A DNA stretch of 64,000 bases from JASLDZ01 sp965199975. Its GTDB lineage: Bacteria; Pseudomonadota; Alphaproteobacteria; Caulobacterales; Caulobacteraceae. Positions 42,525-51,977 of the stretch are shown one piece after another. The stretch covers positions 930,001-994,000 of the forward strand of contig OZ241340.1 of NCBI GenBank assembly GCA_965199975.1, given 5' to 3'. The translations under genes and the position numbers were made by a program. The notes under the pieces were generated by a model that saw only the letters and a program-made list of their open reading frames with translations, did not search any database and was not told where the DNA came from. Every line of letters starts with the position of its first letter. Position 1 is the stretch's first letter.

Positions 42525-43249
42525 TGACCCGCGCCGCGCCCGACCTGGCGCCCCACCTCGATGTGGTCCGGCCTGACGGCGCCGGGCCCTTTCCAGTGGT
42601 CGTGCAGATGCACGGATGCGGCGGCGTCCAGCCCCTGCAGAGGCGCTACGCCGAGGCGGCGCGCCGCGCAGGCGTGGCGGCGGTGATCGTCGACTCCCTC
42701 GCCCCACGCGCCATTTCCCGCATGGCCGCCCACCTGACCGTGTGCACCGGCGTCGCGCTTCGCGGCGTGGAGCGGGCTCACGACCTCGACGCCGTGCTGC
42801 ACTGGCTTGAGGGCCAGGCGTGGGCCGATCCGCAGCGCGTCGCCGCCGCCGGCTGGAGTCACGGCGGCTGGGCCATCATGGAGGCGCTGGTGGCCGCCGG
42901 CCGCCAAGGTGAAGAGACCGCCGCGGCGCGCAGGCTGCGGCTGGCGGTGCTCGTCTACCCCTACGCCGGCCCGCTCTCGCGCACCCGCAGCGAGGGGTGG
43001 GGCGCGTGTCGGCCGCGCGTGGCTGCGTGCCTTGCGGGGCGCGACGCGGTGGTCGGCCGCATTGCGCCGCGGCGGGCGCTGGAACGGCTCAGCGCCGACG
43101 GCCTCGAAGTGAACACGCTGAGCCTGCCGGCGGCGACGCACGCCTTCGACGACAATCGGGCGAGCGACCCGCGCACCGTGCACGACCCGATCCTGACTGC
43201 GCGGGCGGAAGCGTTCTACGTGGATGCGCTGCGGCAAGCGCTCATCTGA
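42524..43249 (+). CDS. Dienelactone hydrolase-like alpha/beta hydrolase
   Basis: A 241-aa alpha/beta hydrolase. The oxyanion strand VVVQMHGCGGVQP, nucleophile elbow GWSHGGW (Ser112), and a late THAFDD His give the expected triad with an Asp between. It starts at an ATG inside the transporter stop (TGATG), so it is coupled to it. A role in lipid de-acylation would suit the context; E. coli ynbC next to ynbAB also encodes a hydrolase. The true substrate is unknown. Confidence 0.8.
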   Translation: MTRAAPDLAPHLDVVRPDGAGPFPVVVQMHGCGGVQPLQRRYAEAARRAGVAAVIVDSLAPRAISRMAAHLTVCTGVALRGVERAHDLDAVLHWLEGQAWADPQRVAAAGWSHGGWAIMEALVAAGRQGEETAAARRLRLAVLVYPYAGPLSRTRSEGWGACRPRVAACLAGRDAVVGRIAPRRALERLSADGLEVNTLSLPAATHAFDDNRASDPRTVHDPILTARAEAFYVDALRQALI

Positions 43250-43256
43250 GCAGCGC

Positions 43257-44042
43257 CTAAGCGTCGGCCAGCGTGGTCACCACGGGCACATGGTCGGAGG
43301 GCTTGTCCATCGCCCGCGCGTCGCGATGGATGACGCAAGCCTCCAGCCGGTCCGCGGCTTGCGGCGAGAGCAGGGCGAAGTCGATGCGGATGCCCAGGTC
43401 GCGGGGCCAGGCGCCGGCCTGGTAGTCCCAGAAGGTGTAGCCGTGCGGGTGCTCGCCCACCGCCAGATTGGCCTCGGTGAAGCCGAGCGCGAGCAACGCC
43501 CGGAAGGCCTCGCGCGTGGCCGGCTGGTAGAGGGCGTCGCCGGTCCAGGCGGCGGGGTCGTAGCAGTCCCTGGGCGCGGGGATGACGTTGAAATCGCCGC
43601 ACAGCGCCAGCGCCTCCTCGTGCACGAGGAGTTCGGCCGCGTGCGCCCGCAGCCGCGCCATCCAGGCCAGCTTGAAGGCGAACTTGGCGGTGTCGCTCAC
43701 CGGGTTGCCGTTGGGGAGGTAGATCGAGGCCACGCGCACCGGGCAGGGCGCGGCGACGAGCGCTTCGAGGTAGCGGGCCTGCTCGTCGGTATCGTCGCCG
43801 GGGAGGCCTCGCCGGGCCTCCTCAAGCGGGTGTTTGGAGAGGATGGCGACGCCGTTGTAGCTCTTCTGGCCGTGGACCAAGGCGTTGTAGCCCAGGTCCT
43901 CGAACGCCTCGCGCGGGAAGCGCTCGTCCACACACTTGATCTCCTGCAGGCACGCGACGTCGGGCTGGTGCTCGCGCATCCAGGCCAGCACGGTGTCGAG
44001 CCGGGCGTTGACGGAGTTCACGTTCCAGGTGGCGATGCGCAT
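43257..44042 (-). CDS. xth: Exodeoxyribonuclease III
   Basis: A 261-aa Mg-dependent AP endonuclease/3'-exonuclease for base-excision repair. Family motifs: MRIATWNVNSVNARL, LQEIK (metal Glu34), VASIYLPNGNP, CGDFNVIP, RIDFALL and SDHVPV with the catalytic Asp-His. Length is typical. The 198-bp spacer upstream holds a hairpin and presumably its promoter. Confidence 0.95.
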   Translation of the reverse strand: MRIATWNVNSVNARLDTVLAWMREHQPDVACLQEIKCVDERFPREAFEDLGYNALVHGQKSYNGVAILSKHPLEEARRGLPGDDTDEQARYLEALVAAPCPVRVASIYLPNGNPVSDTAKFAFKLAWMARLRAHAAELLVHEEALALCGDFNVIPAPRDCYDPAAWTGDALYQPATREAFRALLALGFTEANLAVGEHPHGYTFWDYQAGAWPRDLGIRIDFALLSPQAADRLEACVIHRDARAMDKPSDHVPVVTTLADA

Positions 44043-44143
44043 GGGGGCGTTGTGGGGCGGGGCGTGCGCGGCGCCAAGCGTCGGGCCGAGGACGGAAGAT
44101 GCGCTTCGCACCGGCTGCGCCGGGGCCACCGCGTGCGGGCCGC

Positions 44144-44174
44144 GTCAAGGGACGCTTCGCTCTTCGCCCTTGAC
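44144..44174 (-). other. Inverted repeat between the iron-sulfur carrier gene and xth
   Basis: GTCAAGGG (44144-44151) and CCCTTGAC (44167-44174) are perfect 8-base arms with a 15-base loop. No T-run follows. It may end the upstream transcript or be a regulator-binding palindrome for xth; the sequence does not decide. Confidence 0.35.
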
Positions 44175-44240
44175 CCGACCGAGCACGGCGGCATGACGTC
44201 GCCGCAGAGACGCAGGAAAGGCTCCTCCCGCCGCGCCCAC

Positions 44241-44573
44241 TCAGATCGAGAAGCTCACCCCGCAGCCGCAGCTCGTGCGGGCATTGGGGTTTTTAATGCG
44301 GAACTCGGCGCCGGCCAGCTCGTCCACCCAATCGATCACCGAGCCGGCCAGGAGCGGTTGCGAGACATCGTCCACGAGCGCCATGGCGCCGGCGTGCTCC
44401 ACCTGCAGGTCGCTGGCTTCACCCGCCTCCACCAGGTCCAGCCGGTACTGGAAGCCCGAGCAGCCGCCGCCGTCCACCGCTACGCGCAGCATCACCGGGC
44501 GGCCCTCGCTTGCCGAGAGAGCGTTGATGCGCCGGGCGGCGCTGTCGGACAGGGTGATGGGCGGGGAGCGCAT
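44241..44573 (-). CDS. erpA: ErpA/IscA-type iron-sulfur cluster carrier
   Basis: A 110-aa A-type carrier that passes Fe-S clusters to apo-proteins. It has the three ligand cysteines: Cys38 in VDGGGCSGFQY and Cys102/Cys104 in the C-terminal SCGCGVSF. The ATG at 44573 gives MRSPPITLSDSAARRI, the normal start. It is divergent from dgt with a 94-bp spacer; this pairing recurs in alphaproteobacteria. ErpA rather than IscA is favoured by context only. Confidence 0.88.
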   Translation of the reverse strand: MRSPPITLSDSAARRINALSASEGRPVMLRVAVDGGGCSGFQYRLDLVEAGEASDLQVEHAGAMALVDDVSQPLLAGSVIDWVDELAGAEFRIKNPNARTSCGCGVSFSI

Positions 44574-44667
44574 GGCGGGATCGGGGGTCGCTTGGGGCGG
44601 ATCGCCTTCCCCGCCTATATGAGCGCGGCGGGCGGCCTTCGCAAAGTCCGCGACCCGGAGCGCATTC

Positions 44668-45876
44668 GTGGACGACGCGTCAGCCCTGGCCACCATGCCC
44701 CGCCGCCGCGCGGGCGAGCGCGCGCTTTACGCCAGCGACCCCGCCCGCTCGCGCGGCCGCCGCCACCCCGAGCCCGAGAGCGCCACGCGCACGCCCTTCG
44801 CCCGCGACCGTGACCGCATCATCCACTCCACCGCCTTCCGCCGGCTGAAGGAGAAGACGCAGGTGTTCGTGGCGCACGAGGGCGACCACTACCGCACGCG
44901 GCTGACACACTCGCTCGAGGTGGCGCAGATCGCCCGCTCGCTGGCGACCGCGCTGGGCCTCGACGCCGACCTGGCTGAGACGGTGGCGCTGGCCCACGAT
45001 CTCGGCCACCCGCCCTTCGGCCACTCCGGCGAGGACGAGCTGGCCATCGCCATGGACGGCCACGGCGGCTTCGACCACAACGTGCAGACCTTCCGCGTCG
45101 TCACCAAGCTGGAGCGCCGCTACCCGCGCTGGCCGGGGCTCAACCTCACCTGGGAGACGCTGGAGGGGGTGGTCAAGCACAACGGCCCGGTGGCCGCCCA
45201 GCTGGAGCAGCCGGCGTTCCTGGCCATCGCCGACTTCGCCAAGGTCTACGACCTGGAGCTGTCCACCTACGCCTCGGCCGAGGCGCAGGTGGCCGCGCTG
45301 GCGGACGACATCGCCTACAACAACCACGATGTGGACGACGGCCTCGCCGCGGGCCTGTTCACCGCCGACGATCTGCTCGACATCCCGCTGATCGGCCCGG
45401 AATTGGCCGCCGTGCGCGCCGAGTTCCCCGACTGCGACGCCCAGATCCAGCGCTACGAAGCGGTGCGTCGCATGATCGGCGTCATGGTCGACGACGTGCT
45501 GGCCGAAACGCGGCGGCGCGCCGACGAGAGCGGCGTCGACTCTGCTGAGGCGGTGCGCGCGCTGGGGCGTCCGCTCGTCTCGTTCTCGCCCGGATTGTTG
45601 CAGGACTTGGCCGTGCTGCGACGCTTCCTGATGGAACGCATGTACCGCCATCCGCGCGTGAACCGCACCCGCTCGCAGGCGCGGCGCATCCTGCAGCAGA
45701 TGTTCGAGCTGTTCATGACCGAGCCCGACGTGCTGCCCGCCGAATGGTTCGAGGCGCAGCGCGGCAAGGACGCTTCGGGCCGGGCGCGGCTGGTGTGCGA
45801 CTATGTGGCCGGCATGACCGACCGCTACGCCATCGAGGAGCACAGGAAGCTGTTCACCCTCGACAGCTGGCACTGA
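44668..45876 (+). CDS. dgt: dGTPase-like HD-domain triphosphohydrolase
   Basis: A 402-aa dNTP triphosphohydrolase, which splits dGTP (and often other dNTPs) to the nucleoside and tripolyphosphate. RDRIIHSTAFRRLKEKTQVF, RTRLTHSLEVAQIAR, and the HD motif LAHDLGHPPFGHSGE are typical, as is the later NNHDVDDGL segment. The start is a GTG at 44668; an ATG at 44695 is possible. Next to it, argS is usual in related genomes but absent here. Confidence 0.93.
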   Translation: MDDASALATMPRRRAGERALYASDPARSRGRRHPEPESATRTPFARDRDRIIHSTAFRRLKEKTQVFVAHEGDHYRTRLTHSLEVAQIARSLATALGLDADLAETVALAHDLGHPPFGHSGEDELAIAMDGHGGFDHNVQTFRVVTKLERRYPRWPGLNLTWETLEGVVKHNGPVAAQLEQPAFLAIADFAKVYDLELSTYASAEAQVAALADDIAYNNHDVDDGLAAGLFTADDLLDIPLIGPELAAVRAEFPDCDAQIQRYEAVRRMIGVMVDDVLAETRRRADESGVDSAEAVRALGRPLVSFSPGLLQDLAVLRRFLMERMYRHPRVNRTRSQARRILQQMFELFMTEPDVLPAEWFEAQRGKDASGRARLVCDYVAGMTDRYAIEEHRKLFTLDSWH

Positions 45877-45978
45877 AAACCCAACGCGCGTTCACCGATC
45901 GGTAAGCCTACCGGGGCGTAAATGGGTATCGACGTCCCCAGCAGAATCGCGGCCCTTCGCGGGCGCGGAGAGTTTCCC

Positions 45979-47025
45979 ATGACCGAGTACGATCGCGGAG
46001 CCTACACCCCCCACGCCGACGCGCCTCTGGCGTTCGATCCCCGCTCGCCGCGCGAGCGCCGGCCGGTGCCGATGACGCTGGTGGCCTCGGGCGCGGTGCT
46101 GGCGGTGCTGTGCGGCGCGGTGGTCATGGCCTATCGCCATCACGGCGGCGTGGGCGGCGCGCCGCGTACAGTGGGCGCGCCCGTCGGTGCGGTGAAGACC
46201 ATCGCCGCGCCCGACGCCACGGCGAAGGACCCGGCGGCCACGCTGGACGTCTATGCGCCGCAGAACGTTGTGGCCACGCCCACCTTCGCGCCCGCCCCGG
46301 AGGCCCCCGCGCCGCGGCCCGAGCCGCGCGTGGTGCAGATGCAGGCCGCCGCCGACCCCCAGGTCCGCATCGAGCCTGCGCCGCCGGCCGCCGTGACCAC
46401 GACGACCCGCACCACGGTCTCCGCCGCGCCGTCGGCCGCGCCGGCCACCGCGGTGGTGCACGGCGCCGCCGACGCCGACTCGCGCACCGTCGCCCCGCCC
46501 GCGGCCGCGCCACAGGTGGTCGCCGCCGCCAAACCCGCCAGCAAACCCGCCGCGGCGGGCAAGGCGCCCTCACGTTCCGGCGCCATGACCGTCGCCTCCA
46601 TCCGCGAGACCGACGCAACCATCGATGCGGCGTTGGCGCGCTCGGCCCAGCCGGCCGTCGCCGTCAAACCGGTCGCCGCCGCGCCGAAGGCGGTTACGGT
46701 CAAGCCGACGCTGACGGTCGCCAAGGCCTTGACCGTAAAGCCCGCCGCCGTCGCTAGGGCCGCGCCCGCCGCTGCCGCTCCCGCTGCGCACGGCAAGGCG
46801 GTGGTGCAGATCGGCGCCTACAATTCGACCGCCATCGCCGACACCCAGTTCGCCGCGGCCAAGGCGCTGGTCGGCGGCGGCCACGGCAAGGCGGTGAGCC
46901 CGGTGGTGGTCGGCGGCAAGACGCTCTACCGCACCGCCTTCACCGGCTTTACCGACAAGGCGGCGGCCCAGGCGTTCTGCAGCAAGCTCTCCGCCGCCGG
47001 CCACACCTGCATCGTGAAGGGCTGA
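45979..47025 (+). CDS. SPOR-domain membrane protein
   Basis: A 348-aa bitopic protein: short cytoplasmic N-terminus, one membrane helix (about 32-52, MTLVASGAVLAVLCGAVVMAY), a long Ala/Pro/Val-rich periplasmic linker with repeated AVKP/TVKP-like units, and a C-terminal SPOR domain (VVQIGAYNSTAIADTQFAAA ... GKTLYRTAFTGF). SPOR binds denuded septal peptidoglycan, so it likely acts at division sites. The adjacent gene encodes NagZ, which recycles wall fragments. The ATG at 45979 is preferred over an upstream ATG at 45922. Confidence 0.87.
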   Translation: MTEYDRGAYTPHADAPLAFDPRSPRERRPVPMTLVASGAVLAVLCGAVVMAYRHHGGVGGAPRTVGAPVGAVKTIAAPDATAKDPAATLDVYAPQNVVATPTFAPAPEAPAPRPEPRVVQMQAAADPQVRIEPAPPAAVTTTTRTTVSAAPSAAPATAVVHGAADADSRTVAPPAAAPQVVAAAKPASKPAAAGKAPSRSGAMTVASIRETDATIDAALARSAQPAVAVKPVAAAPKAVTVKPTLTVAKALTVKPAAVARAAPAAAAPAAHGKAVVQIGAYNSTAIADTQFAAAKALVGGGHGKAVSPVVVGGKTLYRTAFTGFTDKAAAQAFCSKLSAAGHTCIVKG

Positions 47026-47035
47026 CGCCGGCGCC

Positions 47036-48085
47036 GTGGCTCCGCGCGCCTGCATCCTCGGCTGCGAAGGCGCGCTCCTCAGCGGCGAGGAGCGCGCCTT
47101 CTTCCGTGACGCGAGGCCGTGGGGCTTCATCCTCTTCGCCCGCAACGTGGAGAGCCTCGACCAGCTTAGGCGGCTGACCGAAGCCCTGCGTGCGGCGGTG
47201 GACGACGACGGCGCGCCGGTGTTCGTCGACCAGGAGGGCGGGCGCGTGCAGCGCCTGCGGCCGCCGCTGGCGCGCCGCCGCCGCCCCGCCGCGCTGTTCG
47301 GCGCGCTGCACGCCCGCGAGCCGGAGCTTGCCGAGGAGGCGGTGCGGCTGAACCATCGCTTGCTGGCTCACGAGTTGAGGGCGGCCGGCATCGACGCCGA
47401 CTGCGCGCCGTGCATCGACGTGCTGCAACCCGAGACTCACGCCATTATCGGGGACCGCGCCTTCGGCTCCGACCCCGCCACCGTGGCGGCGCTGGGCCGC
47501 GCGGCGGTGGACGGCCTCTTGGAGGGCGGCGTGGCGCCTGTGGTCAAGCACATCCCCGGCCACGGCCGCGCCCGCGCCGACAGCCACCTGGAGCTGCCGG
47601 TGGTCGACACGCCGCTCGACGTGCTGGAGGAGACCGACTTCCTCCCCTTCCGCACCCTGGCCGACGCGCCGATGGCGATGACCGCGCATGTGACCTACTC
47701 CGCCGTCGATCCTGATCGCTGCGCCACGGTGAGTCCGCGCGTGATCGAGACGGTGATCCGCGGGCTGATCGGATTCGACGGCCTGCTCATGTCCGACGAC
47801 CTCTCCATGCGTGCGCTCGGCGGTTCGCTGGCCGAACGGGCGCGGGCGTCCTTCGACGCCGGGTGCGACGTGGTGCTGCACGGCAACGGCGCGCTGACCG
47901 GCGAGCCGGTGCGCGACCTGCGCGCCGAGCTGCAGGCGGTGGCCGATGCTTCTCCCGAGCTGTCCGGCCGCGCCCTGGAGCGCGCCGTCGCCGCCCGCGC
48001 TGTGGCCCGGCGTGAGCGGCCGTTCGATCCCGAGGCGGCCGAGCGGCGCCTGGCCGACCTGGGCCTCGAAGGCCGCGTCGCGTGA
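47036..48085 (+). CDS. nagZ: Beta-N-acetylhexosaminidase NagZ (GH3)
   Basis: A 349-aa cytoplasmic GH3 enzyme that removes GlcNAc from anhydro-muropeptides in wall recycling. FVDQEGGRVQRL, the signature KHIPGHGRARADSHLELP (with the loop His that acts with Asp) and LMSDDLSM (nucleophile Asp) are present. The start is a GTG 10 bp after the SPOR gene. Its stop overlaps the GTG of scpA. Confidence 0.95.
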   Translation: MAPRACILGCEGALLSGEERAFFRDARPWGFILFARNVESLDQLRRLTEALRAAVDDDGAPVFVDQEGGRVQRLRPPLARRRRPAALFGALHAREPELAEEAVRLNHRLLAHELRAAGIDADCAPCIDVLQPETHAIIGDRAFGSDPATVAALGRAAVDGLLEGGVAPVVKHIPGHGRARADSHLELPVVDTPLDVLEETDFLPFRTLADAPMAMTAHVTYSAVDPDRCATVSPRVIETVIRGLIGFDGLLMSDDLSMRALGGSLAERARASFDAGCDVVLHGNGALTGEPVRDLRAELQAVADASPELSGRALERAVAARAVARRERPFDPEAAERRLADLGLEGRVA

Positions 48086-48885
48086 CTTTCCAGCCCCGCT
48101 TCGACTTCGAGGCGGCGCGCAGCGCGGGTGCCCTTGAGATCGATCCCGACGAGGCGCTGATCGTCGACATCGACGGCTACGAAGGCCCGCTGCACCTGCT
48201 GCTGGAGCTGGCGCGTCGCCAAAGGATCGACCTGCTGCAGATCAGCGTCACGCGCCTGGCCGAGCAGTACCTGGCCTTCGTGCGTGCGGCCAAGCGGCGC
48301 CGCTTCTCGCTTGCGGCCGACTATCTCGTGATGGCCGCCTGGCTCGCCTACTTGAAATCGCGCCTGCTGCTGCCGCGCCCCGAGCGCGCCGCGGAGGAGG
48401 AACCGCCGGCCGAGCAGGTGGCGCAGGCGCTGGCCTTCCGCCTCGCCAAACTCGACGCCATGCGCGGCGCGGTCGATGCGCTCAAGGCGCTGCCCCAGGA
48501 TCGCCAGGACGTGTTCGGGCGCGGCGATCCGCAGGCCGCGATCGTGCGCGCGCAGGTGAGCTGGGAGGGCGACCTGCACGCGCTCGTCACCGCCTACATC
48601 GAGCAGCGCCGCCGAGACCGGCTGCGCCATTACGAGCCCGAGCGCCGGGTGGAAGCCTATCCGCTGGAGGCCGCCCGCGCGCGGCTGCGCACGCTCCTGC
48701 CCGAGCTGACGGACTGGGCGCCGCTGTCGCGCGTCGTCCCCGAGGCGAGGGACGGGCCGACCCGCGCCTCGTGTGTCGCCTCCACCCTTTCGGCGGGGCT
48801 GGAGATGGTGAAGGCGGAGGTGCTCGAGACGCGCCAGACACAAGCCTTCTCCGAGCTCTACCTGCGCGCCTGCAAGGCGGCGTGA
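48082..48885 (+). CDS. scpA: Segregation and condensation protein A
   Basis: A 267-aa kleisin that bridges SMC heads for chromosome condensation. YEGPLHLLLELARRQRIDLL, ISVTRLAEQYL, and AADYLVMAAWLAYLKSRLLLP mark the N-terminal SMC-binding part; the C-terminal winged-helix part ends SELYLRACKA. GTG start overlapping nagZ (GTGA), and a stop overlapping scpB. Confidence 0.95.
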   Translation: MTFQPRFDFEAARSAGALEIDPDEALIVDIDGYEGPLHLLLELARRQRIDLLQISVTRLAEQYLAFVRAAKRRRFSLAADYLVMAAWLAYLKSRLLLPRPERAAEEEPPAEQVAQALAFRLAKLDAMRGAVDALKALPQDRQDVFGRGDPQAAIVRAQVSWEGDLHALVTAYIEQRRRDRLRHYEPERRVEAYPLEAARARLRTLLPELTDWAPLSRVVPEARDGPTRASCVASTLSAGLEMVKAEVLETRQTQAFSELYLRACKAA

Positions 48886-49529
48886 GCGACCCGGACCCCG
48901 CCGCCGCCCAGGGCGAACGGATGGTGGAGGCGCTGCTGTTCGCCGCCGCCGAGCCGCTCTCAGCCATCGATCTCGCCGCTCGCCTGCCCGCCCGGGTCAA
49001 CGTGGACGCGGCGCTGGCGGCGTTGCAGGAGCGATACGCCGGCCGCGGCGCCGAGCTGCAGGTGGTCGCCGGCCGCTGGCGCTTCGCCACCGCCGCAGAT
49101 CTCGCCTTCCTGATGGTGCAGGAGCGGGCGGAGCCGCGCCGCCTCTCAAAGGCCGCCTACGAGGTGCTGGCGATCATCGCCTACCACCAGCCGGTGACCC
49201 GCGCCGAGATCGAGGACGTACGCGGCGTGGCGCTCTCGCGCGGCACGCTCGACACGCTCCTGGAGGTCGGCTGGGTGCGGATGCGCGGGCGCCGTCGCTC
49301 TCCCGGCCGTCCTGCGACCTTCGCCACCACCGACGGCTTCCTGCTGCACTTCGGCCTGGCGAGCCTGGCCGACCTGCCGGGGGCCGCCGACATGCGCGCC
49401 GCCGGCTTGCTCAGCCTCGACCTGCCCGCCGGCTTCGCCGTGCCTGACCCGTCTCGCGCCGTCACCGACGAGGACCCGCTCGAAGCCGGCGAGCCTGTCG
49501 AGTTCGTGAGGGATTACGTGGAGGACTGA
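48882..49529 (+). CDS. scpB: Segregation and condensation protein B
   Basis: A 215-aa winged-helix partner of ScpA. VEALLFAAAEPLSAIDLAARL, SKAAYEVLAIIAYHQPVTRA followed by EIEDVRGV and RGTLDTLLEVGWVR, and the PGRPATFATTDGFLLHFGL block are typical. The GTG at 48882 overlaps the scpA stop. In many alphaproteobacteria tatABC follows; here the next gene is a convergent tspO. Confidence 0.94.
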   Translation: MSDPDPAAAQGERMVEALLFAAAEPLSAIDLAARLPARVNVDAALAALQERYAGRGAELQVVAGRWRFATAADLAFLMVQERAEPRRLSKAAYEVLAIIAYHQPVTRAEIEDVRGVALSRGTLDTLLEVGWVRMRGRRRSPGRPATFATTDGFLLHFGLASLADLPGAADMRAAGLLSLDLPAGFAVPDPSRAVTDEDPLEAGEPVEFVRDYVED

Positions 49530-49547
49530 CGGGGGCCGACCGGGCGG

Positions 49548-50078
49548 TCAATCCTCGTTACGCCGCCACACTTCTTCCGCAAGCAGGGTGGCGAAGCCCA
49601 GCCATCCGATCAGCGGCACGGCGGTCAAGGCGGCGGGACGGTCGGTCCTGGCGGCCACCGCCGCGTAGGCGCCGGCGGTCCCGATCATGGCGGCGGAGGT
49701 CAGCGTGCTGACGCCCAACGCCCGCTTTCCGAAGAAGAGAGCGCTCCAGCCCGCGATCAGCGCGTTGTTCACCGCCCAGAGGCCGACCGCTGCGTTTCGC
49801 GATGGCGTCGCGGGCTTGCGCAGGAGCCGATAGCCTCCGTAGGCGAGGGCCGCCTCGATCAATGACCAGCCGAACGCGAAGACCGGCCCAGGCGGCGTGA
49901 AGCCGGGTTTGCTGAGCGAGCGATACCAGCGGCGGATGCGCGGGTGCTGGGGCGCAGGCGAGAATCGCTCCCCCGACCAGCTGATCAGGGCCACTGCGCC
50001 CGCTACGACGACGCCGGACACCAGGGGGGAGAAGCCGGCGCCCATCCAAGGTGAGGGGGCTCTCTTCGCAGGGCTCAT
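49548..50078 (-). CDS. tspO: TspO/MBR-family membrane protein
   Basis: A 176-aa protein with about five membrane helices. The motif RSLSKPGFTPPGPVFAFGWS, with the following LIEAALAYGGYRLLR and NNALIAGWSALFFGKRALG, matches the TspO signature, though some tryptophans are replaced. TspO binds tetrapyrroles and cholesterol-like ligands and links to light/oxygen regulation in Rhodobacter. Bacteriophytochrome and heme oxygenase genes are in the same window but 13 kb away. The start is the ATG at 50078. Confidence 0.8.
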   Translation of the reverse strand: MSPAKRAPSPWMGAGFSPLVSGVVVAGAVALISWSGERFSPAPQHPRIRRWYRSLSKPGFTPPGPVFAFGWSLIEAALAYGGYRLLRKPATPSRNAAVGLWAVNNALIAGWSALFFGKRALGVSTLTSAAMIGTAGAYAAVAARTDRPAALTAVPLIGWLGFATLLAEEVWRRNED

Positions 50079-50200
50079 CACGTCTCTCCCGTTCTGCGCG
50101 CGCGGCGGCTGGACGCGACACCAACGCAAGGCCGTCCATTACGTTCGTGCACGTCGCGACGGGGGGTGCGCCCACGGGCGCACATCGCTACACACCGCGC

Positions 50201-51531
<1,331 letters not shown>

Positions 51532-51535
<4 letters not shown>

Positions 51536-51975
51536 CCACCATGACCGCCCCGGTCCCCCTCAAGTTGCTGGCCCAGGACGCCGACGACCTGCAGCTGCTC
51601 TCCGCCGCGCTGCAGGACGCGGTGGTGCGGCTGGACGACATCTCCTACGCCCCTACCGCGCGCACATTGACCTTCCCCGTCTGCCGCTTCCGATGGGAGG
51701 GCGACGGGACCGAGCGCGTCTCCGCCGCCGTGCAGTTCGGCGACGTGCTGGGCGTGCAGGCCCGCGGCGAGGCCGCCGGCGCGCGAGACCGCACCGCGAG
51801 CCTCCTCGCCATAGAGTTCGCGCCGACCGCCGATCCCGAAGACCCGGGGGGAGCGGTGATGCTGCACTTCGCCGGCGGCGGCGACATCCGCTTGCAGGTC
51901 GAGTGCGTCGACGCCGCCCTGGCCGACCTCGCCGAGCCGTGGAGCACGATCGCCAAGCCCCGCCACGGCGGCTGA
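51532..51975 (+). CDS. DUF2948 family protein
   Basis: A 147-aa alphaproteobacterial protein of the DUF2948 family: KLLAQDADDLQLLSAALQDA, DISYAPTARTLTFPVCRFRW, and ending DIRLQVECVDAALADLAEPW. No catalytic motif is apparent. Its ATG overlaps the murA stop (ATGA) and it precedes hisD by 2 bp. The gene order murA-DUF2948-hisD is conserved across the class, but the function is unknown. Confidence 0.85.
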
Positions 51976-51977
51976 AG

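Noticed and set aside
45979..47025. SPOR domain as evidence of sporulation
   Set aside because: SPOR domains bind septal peptidoglycan in non-sporulating bacteria.
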